Assembly (NCBI GenBank): GCA_003453515.1
Contig: DMLD01000083.1
Span: 1 to 10,716 of the forward strand
Length of the DNA stretch: 10,716 nucleotides
DNA from: Lachnospiraceae bacterium
GTDB taxonomy: Bacteria > Bacillota > Clostridia > Lachnospirales > Lachnospiraceae
Direction: 5' to 3'
The position numbers and the translations under genes were made by a program. The notes under the pieces are model-generated. The model saw only the letters and a program-made list of their open reading frames with translations, did no database searches and had not been told where the DNA came from. Below, in pieces: positions 6,175-10,716 of this stretch. The stretch's first letter is position 1; each line of letters begins with the position of its first letter.

Positions 6175-8537
6175 TTAGCAATCCTTCCTTTGACCAACTC
6201 CACTATCCCATCCCAGTCAAGTCTCATCAGGCACTCGTGAACAGACCTGATAATGACCTCATCATCAGGCTTAAGCCTGTACTCCTTCAGCGAATTGAGC
6301 ACGCTCTCCACTGTCCCGAAATCCATATTGCCCGAGAACTCGTATATTGCCTCGTATGCCTCGTCACGCATACTGTCATCTATGAGCGGAAACTCCTTGT
6401 CCACCTCATCAAATTTTGACAGGCGTGCATTCAGCATCTCAAACATACCCAGACACGCATCCGTATGCTTTTCGATATAATCGATATCAGCTTTGTCTCC
6501 CGCCTCCTCGAGCGCCTCGGCGAGCTTTGACAGCCTGATCGCTCCGATGATCCTTGCGGAGCTTTTGAGAGCATGAACACGTATGGTGTAATTCTTCCAA
6601 TCCTTTTCTGTAAAAAAGCCTACTATCTCCCTGTACTTTTGATCGGAGGTATCGTGAAACGTGGTTATCACATCCATGAACGAGTCCTTGCCTCCGCAGT
6701 TCTTGATGCCCTCATCTATCTCAAGCCCCGGTACATCATAGAGCCAGAGGGGTATCTCGGTATCATCCTTAGGCAAAGCAGGAGCATCTGCCTCACTGTC
6801 CTCATCCGATACGAGCTTTTCCTTCGGTATATACCTTTTAAGCATGCTCTCAAGCACATTGCCGTCGACGGGCTTTGACAGATAATCATCGAATCCCGCC
6901 TCCATATACCGCTCTCTTGATCCGGATATAGCGTTCGCTGTAAGCGCAATATAAACCGGCTTTGTGTCGGACTCCAGCTTTTTCAGCCGTGCAAGGGTCT
7001 CCAGCCCGTCCATACCCGGCATCATGTGATCGACAAATATCACATCATAGCTGACCGACTCACACTTTTCTATGGCGTCATACCCCGAAGTCACAGTGTC
7101 TATCTGTACATTTGTCTCCTTTAAAAGACGCTTTATAACAAGCAGATTGGTCTCGGTATCGTCAACCGCAAGTATCCTCGCATCGGGCGCCTGAAACACT
7201 GGAGCGTGCGCTCTTGTCGACGGGGTCCTGTTTTCCTTGTCAAATTTCTCGGCAAAGCTTCCGAGCCTCTCGGGGTTCAATATCTTTTGCTCTATCGAAA
7301 AGGAAAAATCCGATCCCTTTCCATACACCGAATCCACCGAAAGCGAGGTTCCCATAAGCTCCAAAAGCCTCTTGGTGATGCTCATGCCAAGCCCCGTTCC
7401 CTCAATGGCGCGGTTTCTCTTCTCCTCGATCCTGACAAACGGAGCAAAGAGTCTGTCCATATCCTCCTGCTTCATACCTATCCCGGTATCCGAAACATGT
7501 ATCTCCAAAAATATATGGTCTATATCTTTTTTAAAAAAGCTGACGCCGAGCTTTACGCTTCCCTTCTCGGTGTACTTGACCGCATTGTTCAACAGATTCA
7601 GTATACACTGCTTTATCCTTATCTCATCGCCGTAGAGCTCATGCGGTATGTCCTCGTCTATATCGAGCTTGAATTCGAGTCCCTTTTTCTCGACGCGATC
7701 CCTTATCATATTGATGAGGTCATTTATCAGAGAGCCAAGCTCATACCTTGTCGGTATGATCTCCATCTTGCCCTCCTCGACCTTTGAAAAATCAAGGATC
7801 TCGTTGATCAGTGCAAGCAGAGTCTTCCCCGCGGTCTTTATGTCCTCGGCATAGGAGATGATGTCCTTCTCCCCGGACTCTCTGAGTATCATCTCATCCA
7901 TCCCCAACACGGCATTTATCGGGGTACGTATCTCATGGGACATATTGGCAAGGAAGGAACTCTTTGCCCTGTTTGCCTGATCCGCCTTCTCCCTCGCATC
8001 GATCATCTCGGTCATATCGACAAAGATGATATTGAGTCCGATAGGCTTGTCATCATCACCCGGCATCGGGCTTATGGTCAGCTGAAGATCCATTGTCTTT
8101 TGCCTGATCGTCGTCCTGATGATATACGGCTCTACCTCTCTTCCGGCAAGCACCCTCTCACAGCTTTTTATAAAAATATCGAGCTGCTCATCGTCAAACC
8201 ATCCCTCGAAGGCATTTTTAAGATAAATACCCGCGCCGATCTGCTTTGAGTCCACTTCAGAGTATCTGAAAAACTCGTCAGAAACCATGACGGTCTGAAG
8301 TTTGTCATCTGTCAGCACAAGCACATAGGGCGAGCTTTTGAGGAGCTGTCTGTTGAAAAATATCTGCCTTAGATTATCCCTCTGTATAAACTCCTGTGTA
8401 CGCGCGGCCTGTTCGTTGGCCATACGCAAAACCTCGTTATCCTTGGTGATATGCTTAAGCTCACGTCTAAGCTTTTTTGTCTCGGCTCTGAGAGCGGCAA
8501 GCTCTTCTTCAGGGCTTACAACCGGACCAACTCCCAT
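6171..8537 (-). CDS. Soluble hybrid histidine kinase (PAS-HisKA-HATPase-REC-HPt)
   Basis: A 788-residue cytoplasmic multi-step phosphorelay kinase. Domains in order: N-terminal coiled coil (about 9-58); PAS-like sensor (about 62-178); HisKA with H-box SHEIRTP, phospho-His about 200; HATPase with N-box NLLNNAVKYT (about 313-322), G1 DTGIGM (349-354) and G2 GTGLGMSI (379-386); receiver (about 452-570) with the D458-D459 pair, phospho-acceptor about D502 in VDHMMPG, T531 and K554 in LSKP; HPt (about 600-705) with VHALKSSARIIGA and phospho-His about 654; then about 80 residues of helical tail of unknown role. All catalytic residues are present. No membrane segment is visible, so the input must be intracellular, through the PAS domain or partner proteins. 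The ATG at 8537 has AAGGAGGAG 7 nt upstream. It lies 14 nt after the first FIST gene and overlaps the response-regulator start by 4 nt. Confidence 0.95.
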   Translation of the reverse strand: MGVGPVVSPEEELAALRAETKKLRRELKHITKDNEVLRMANEQAARTQEFIQRDNLRQIFFNRQLLKSSPYVLVLTDDKLQTVMVSDEFFRYSEVDSKQIGAGIYLKNAFEGWFDDEQLDIFIKSCERVLAGREVEPYIIRTTIRQKTMDLQLTISPMPGDDDKPIGLNIIFVDMTEMIDAREKADQANRAKSSFLANMSHEIRTPINAVLGMDEMILRESGEKDIISYAEDIKTAGKTLLALINEILDFSKVEEGKMEIIPTRYELGSLINDLINMIRDRVEKKGLEFKLDIDEDIPHELYGDEIRIKQCILNLLNNAVKYTEKGSVKLGVSFFKKDIDHIFLEIHVSDTGIGMKQEDMDRLFAPFVRIEEKRNRAIEGTGLGMSITKRLLELMGTSLSVDSVYGKGSDFSFSIEQKILNPERLGSFAEKFDKENRTPSTRAHAPVFQAPDARILAVDDTETNLLVIKRLLKETNVQIDTVTSGYDAIEKCESVSYDVIFVDHMMPGMDGLETLARLKKLESDTKPVYIALTANAISGSRERYMEAGFDDYLSKPVDGNVLESMLKRYIPKEKLVSDEDSEADAPALPKDDTEIPLWLYDVPGLEIDEGIKNCGGKDSFMDVITTFHDTSDQKYREIVGFFTEKDWKNYTIRVHALKSSARIIGAIRLSKLAEALEEAGDKADIDYIEKHTDACLGMFEMLNARLSKFDEVDKEFPLIDDSMRDEAYEAIYEFSGNMDFGTVESVLNSLKEYRLKPDDEVIIRSVHECLMRLDWDGIVELVKGRIAK

Positions 8538-8544
8538 ACAGGGT

Positions 8545-8553
8545 CTCCTCCTT
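8545..8553 (-). promoter_or_regulatory. Kinase ribosome binding site overlapping the FIST stop
   Basis: AAGGAGGAG on the minus strand is a near-perfect Shine-Dalgarno sequence 7 nt before the kinase ATG. Its first two bases are the AA of the upstream FIST stop codon TAA (8554-8552), which suggests coupled translation of FIST and kinase. Confidence 0.8.
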
Positions 8554-9751
8554 ATATCGCCAGCATCGCATATGTAAAATTGTGGAACATATTGTAATCC
8601 TGTCCCGAGCCCTCATCCGTCGTCGGACAGAACTCACCGTATGAATACATACCCAGATATCCAAAGCCCTCGGGAAGCCTGTCGACCCACATGGACGACT
8701 CATCCTTTATCCGGGTAGACATCACTATATATCTTGAAGCACAGCTTGTACACAGCACGGTCCCGTAGTCCTTGTCCGATGCGGTAACATAGTTCATCAT
8801 CGCATACATGACCTCAGCCAGTGTCGCCTTGACCCTCTCCCTGTTGACAAACCCGATCTCCAACTTTGCTCCCTCAGGCATGTACCCGAGAAAAATACCA
8901 CTCTTATTCTCGTGATCGAGAACGGAGAGATTTCTCGCAGAGCTTACATGTCCTCCGTCCCTTTGCTCGATCGTGACCACAAATGGGGTATGAAGATAGT
9001 CTCTCAGCACATCGGTCTTTTCCGTACCGAACTGCTCTCTTTCAAGCACATCCATCAGCGGCTCGCCGTCTACCTCATACACAATATTGTCCTTAGACCT
9101 TGTGATGGTATAGACCTTTGAATTCACCAGATTATCTATGGATGTTATATGCATATACTTCGGATGGATATTGCCCGATATAAGCGCCATGACCTGACCG
9201 CTCTCAACCTCCTTATCATTGCAGAAGACCTTCATTTTTCTGAATGAGAGCTCATCGGATGCAAGTCCTCCGAATATGGGCTTGGAGCCGCACACCATAT
9301 TGGTCGCCATCAACAGATCATCGCCCGATACATTGTTCTTCTCGGTAACGCACACTCCGTAGGCAAGCACCACCTGCTCCTCCTCACCGAGCTCGGATGA
9401 AAGATCTGAGTACACCCGTGCGATCTGCTCCTGATAGTTCTCCGGTGTCAGCTCGTCTGTCACACCCGCCGCGAACCTGCAATCATCGGCACTCATGACC
9501 ATACACGCCAGTCCCTCATTGACAAAGCCCTCACTGCCCGTGATCATCGCCATAGTCGTGCATCCTATGATGGGGAAATCCCACTTGCCCGAAAGAATCT
9601 CATACAGCCCGTGATAGTCCGTATCCTCCTCCATAAAAATGATCGCGAGCGAATTTTTACGGAAAACAAACCCATCAAGCTTGTCAAATATTTCCCTTGC
9701 CGCTTCACCCGGCTCATCAATAATATCAGTATATACAACCCGCGAATCCAT
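8552..9751 (-). CDS. FIST domain protein, first gene of the signalling operon
   Basis: A 399-residue FIST_N plus FIST_C protein with no fused domain, signal peptide or membrane segment; probably a cytoplasmic ligand sensor whose ligand is unknown. FIST_N motifs: NSLAIIF (33-39), WDFPIIGCTT (57-66), VFCN (175-178), GQVMALISG (185-193). FIST_C motifs: LCTSCASRY (333-341), DRLPEG (357-362), SYGEFCP (370-376), YNMFHNFT (386-393). It aligns with its paralogue at the far end of the operon with no gap over about the first 200 residues, then diverges more between 200 and 330. The ATG at 9751 has AAAGGGG 5 nt upstream. As the first gene of the operon it precedes the soluble kinase by 14 nt, with the kinase ribosome site touching its stop, which implies matched expression and probably a physical partnership with the kinase (inference). 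Confidence 0.88.
   Translation of the reverse strand: MDSRVVYTDIIDEPGEAAREIFDKLDGFVFRKNSLAIIFMEEDTDYHGLYEILSGKWDFPIIGCTTMAMITGSEGFVNEGLACMVMSADDCRFAAGVTDELTPENYQEQIARVYSDLSSELGEEEQVVLAYGVCVTEKNNVSGDDLLMATNMVCGSKPIFGGLASDELSFRKMKVFCNDKEVESGQVMALISGNIHPKYMHITSIDNLVNSKVYTITRSKDNIVYEVDGEPLMDVLEREQFGTEKTDVLRDYLHTPFVVTIEQRDGGHVSSARNLSVLDHENKSGIFLGYMPEGAKLEIGFVNRERVKATLAEVMYAMMNYVTASDKDYGTVLCTSCASRYIVMSTRIKDESSMWVDRLPEGFGYLGMYSYGEFCPTTDEGSGQDYNMFHNFTYAMLAI
8577..8596. repeat. 20-bp exact repeat shared by the two FIST gene ends (copy 2)
   Basis: Same orientation as, and identical to, 4230-4249. It codes for the matching YNMFHNF segment of the first FIST gene. Confidence 0.8.
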
Positions 9752-9780
9752 GATTTCCCCTTTCCAAAACGATACAAGCC

Positions 9781-9813
9781 TAAGGATACACGGACTTTAT
9801 CAGTGTATCCTTA
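9781..9813. repeat. 11-bp perfect inverted repeat before the signalling operon
   Basis: TAAGGATACAC at 9781-9791 is perfectly inverted at 9803-9813, with an 11-nt loop. It lies between the aroA stop and the first FIST gene. On the minus strand no U-run follows, so it is a poor intrinsic terminator. It could be an operator for a dimeric regulator or a 5'-leader hairpin of the FIST operon transcript. An aroA 3'-end role is not excluded. Confidence 0.7.
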
Positions 9814-9828
9814 GAAAACAGATAAATA

Positions 9829-9857
9829 AGTACATTAATTGTAACATATATCATCAA
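9829..9857 (-). promoter_or_regulatory. Weak candidate promoter for the FIST/kinase operon
   Basis: TTGATG (9857-9852, four of six -35 consensus bases), a 17-nt spacer, and TGTACT (9834-9829, four of six -10 bases). It overlaps the last codons of aroA. A transcript would start near 9822, just before the 9781-9813 inverted repeat. The match is modest and AT-rich DNA gives such matches by chance. Confidence 0.28.
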
Positions 9858-10716
9858 GTATGTCAAAAAATCCGGCAAATGTTTTTTTGCAGCAATCGGG
9901 ATCTGATATGGTCAGTCCGATGCCTGTTCCCGCGACCGCAAAAGCCATTGCCATCCTGTGATCGTCGTAGGTCTCTATGACGATCTCTCCGGCTGAGGCT
10001 GCTCCTTTATCCATCGGCCATATCCTCATCCCGTCGTCGTACTCCTCACACCTCACGCCGATCCTTTTCAGCTCGGTAACTATGGCGCTTATCCTGTCAG
10101 ACTCCTGCCCCCTTATGTGGGCGACACCCCTTATGGTCGTTTCACTGTTCGCAAACGGAGCTATGGCGGCAAGCGTCATGGTCTGATCTGAGAAGTCACT
10201 CATATTGATATCTATGCCGGTGAGCGGTGTGTCCGGAGCTCTTTTCACCTCTATGCCGGTATCCCTGTTATTTACCTCGCACCCCATAGCTTTCAACACA
10301 TCCAAAAAACGCATGTCTCCCTGTGAGTTGTCGGGGTATACGCCCCTGACCACGGCTCTTCCTCCGTTCAGTGCTGCCATTGCATAAAAATAGCACGCTG
10401 CGGATACATCCGGCTCTATCTCGTATTCTCTCGCAGTATACCTTACTCCCGGCGCTATACGGTAAATATCCGGGCTGTCCGCTTCATATTCATCCGGCGC
10501 CGACACAGTAGCTGTATTCCTGCCTGACATATCGTCATCACCGGAGCCCGGCGGTATATCATAGCCGAAATCCTTCATCATCCTCTCTGTTATGACCACA
10601 TAAGAGCGCGCCTTGCGCTTTCCGGTAAGCTTTACCGTAAACCCTTCCTCTACCATCGGAGCGCACAAAAGCAGGGCGGACAGAAACTGGGAGCTCCTGT
10701 CGATATTAAGAGGTAT
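9835..10716 (-). CDS. aroA: EPSP synthase, 3-phosphoshikimate 1-carboxyvinyltransferase (5' end beyond window)
   Basis: Transfers the enolpyruvyl group of PEP to shikimate-3-phosphate, the sixth step of the shikimate pathway to aromatic amino acids and chorismate. The window holds the last 293 residues; the frame is open to the right edge, so the N-terminal part is missing. Family marks visible: SSQFLSALL just inside the edge; YFYAMAALNGG; DFSDQTMTLAAIAPFA, carrying the catalytic Asp of the shikimate site; HIRGQESDRI with the catalytic Glu; DGMRIWP; YDDHRMAMAFAVAG; and a C-terminal DPDCCKKTFAGFFDIL matching the usual x-x-C-x-x-K-T-x-P/A-x-F-F ending. The internal ATG at 10668 is not the start, because conserved sequence continues upstream of it. 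It ends 83 nt before the first FIST gene and is probably the end of a separate biosynthetic operon. S-D-Q-T in place of the better-known D-M-x-D form marks a Firmicute-type subgroup (impression). Confidence 0.96.
   Translation of the reverse strand: MPLNIDRSSQFLSALLLCAPMVEEGFTVKLTGKRKARSYVVITERMMKDFGYDIPPGSGDDDMSGRNTATVSAPDEYEADSPDIYRIAPGVRYTAREYEIEPDVSAACYFYAMAALNGGRAVVRGVYPDNSQGDMRFLDVLKAMGCEVNNRDTGIEVKRAPDTPLTGIDINMSDFSDQTMTLAAIAPFANSETTIRGVAHIRGQESDRISAIVTELKRIGVRCEEYDDGMRIWPMDKGAASAGEIVIETYDDHRMAMAFAVAGTGIGLTISDPDCCKKTFAGFFDILDDICYN

Noticed and set aside
5572..6240. A 222-codon open frame on the + strand
   Set aside because: It is antisense to the response regulator and the end of the kinase, both well supported. 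Its composition (rich in His, Leu, Arg) is that of a shadow frame.
7206..7787. A 193-codon open frame on the + strand
   Set aside because: It is antisense to the HATPase region of the kinase and has no recognisable motif.
9781..9813. Calling the inverted repeat an intrinsic terminator of aroA
   Set aside because: The stem is AT-rich and the sequence following it on the minus strand (GGCTTGTATCG) lacks a U-run, so it is listed only as an inverted repeat.

Overview
Every gene in this 10.7 kb window lies on the minus strand, packed with very short gaps, so it reads right to left. The strong AGGAGG-type ribosome binding sites, GTG/ATG starts, intrinsic terminator with a U-run, and gene families point to a Gram-positive anaerobe of the Clostridia. 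The protein styles (FIST proteins, a soluble hybrid kinase, a DUF815 ATPase and an AroA with an S-D-Q-T motif) suggest Lachnospiraceae, perhaps a Butyrivibrio-like genus. The family is an impression; the genus is a guess.

Layout from the right edge (transcription order): (1) 10716-9835, the 3' part of aroA (EPSP synthase, shikimate pathway), cut by the window edge. (2) An 83-nt gap with an 11-bp perfect inverted repeat and a weak candidate promoter. (3) 9751-4205, a four-gene signalling operon: FIST protein, soluble hybrid histidine kinase (PAS, HisKA, HATPase, receiver, HPt, extra helical tail), two-receiver response regulator whose first receiver is degenerate, and a second FIST protein paralogous to the first. 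Junctions are a 14-nt gap with the ribosome site touching the previous stop, an ATGA overlap, and a 5-nt gap. (4) 4204-4087, an intrinsic terminator in whose 5' arm a good argS promoter appears to start transcription. (5) 4086-978, argS followed by an AAA+ ATPase of the archaeal-type/DUF234 group with a degraded C-terminal nuclease-like site. (6) 946 to the left edge, the 5' part of a DUF815-family AAA+ ATPase.

The most interesting part is the FIST-kinase-receiver-FIST cassette. FIST domains are predicted small-ligand sensors. Here two stand-alone FIST proteins, with no membrane segment or fused effector, bracket a cytoplasmic phosphorelay that has no DNA-binding or enzymatic output domain. 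My inference is that the FIST proteins sense an intracellular ligand and modulate the soluble kinase, with phosphate passing kinase His, receiver, HPt and then the separate second receiver, which must act on an unseen partner. There are no tRNA or rRNA genes, CRISPR arrays, insertion sequences or gene-free stretches over 300 bases.
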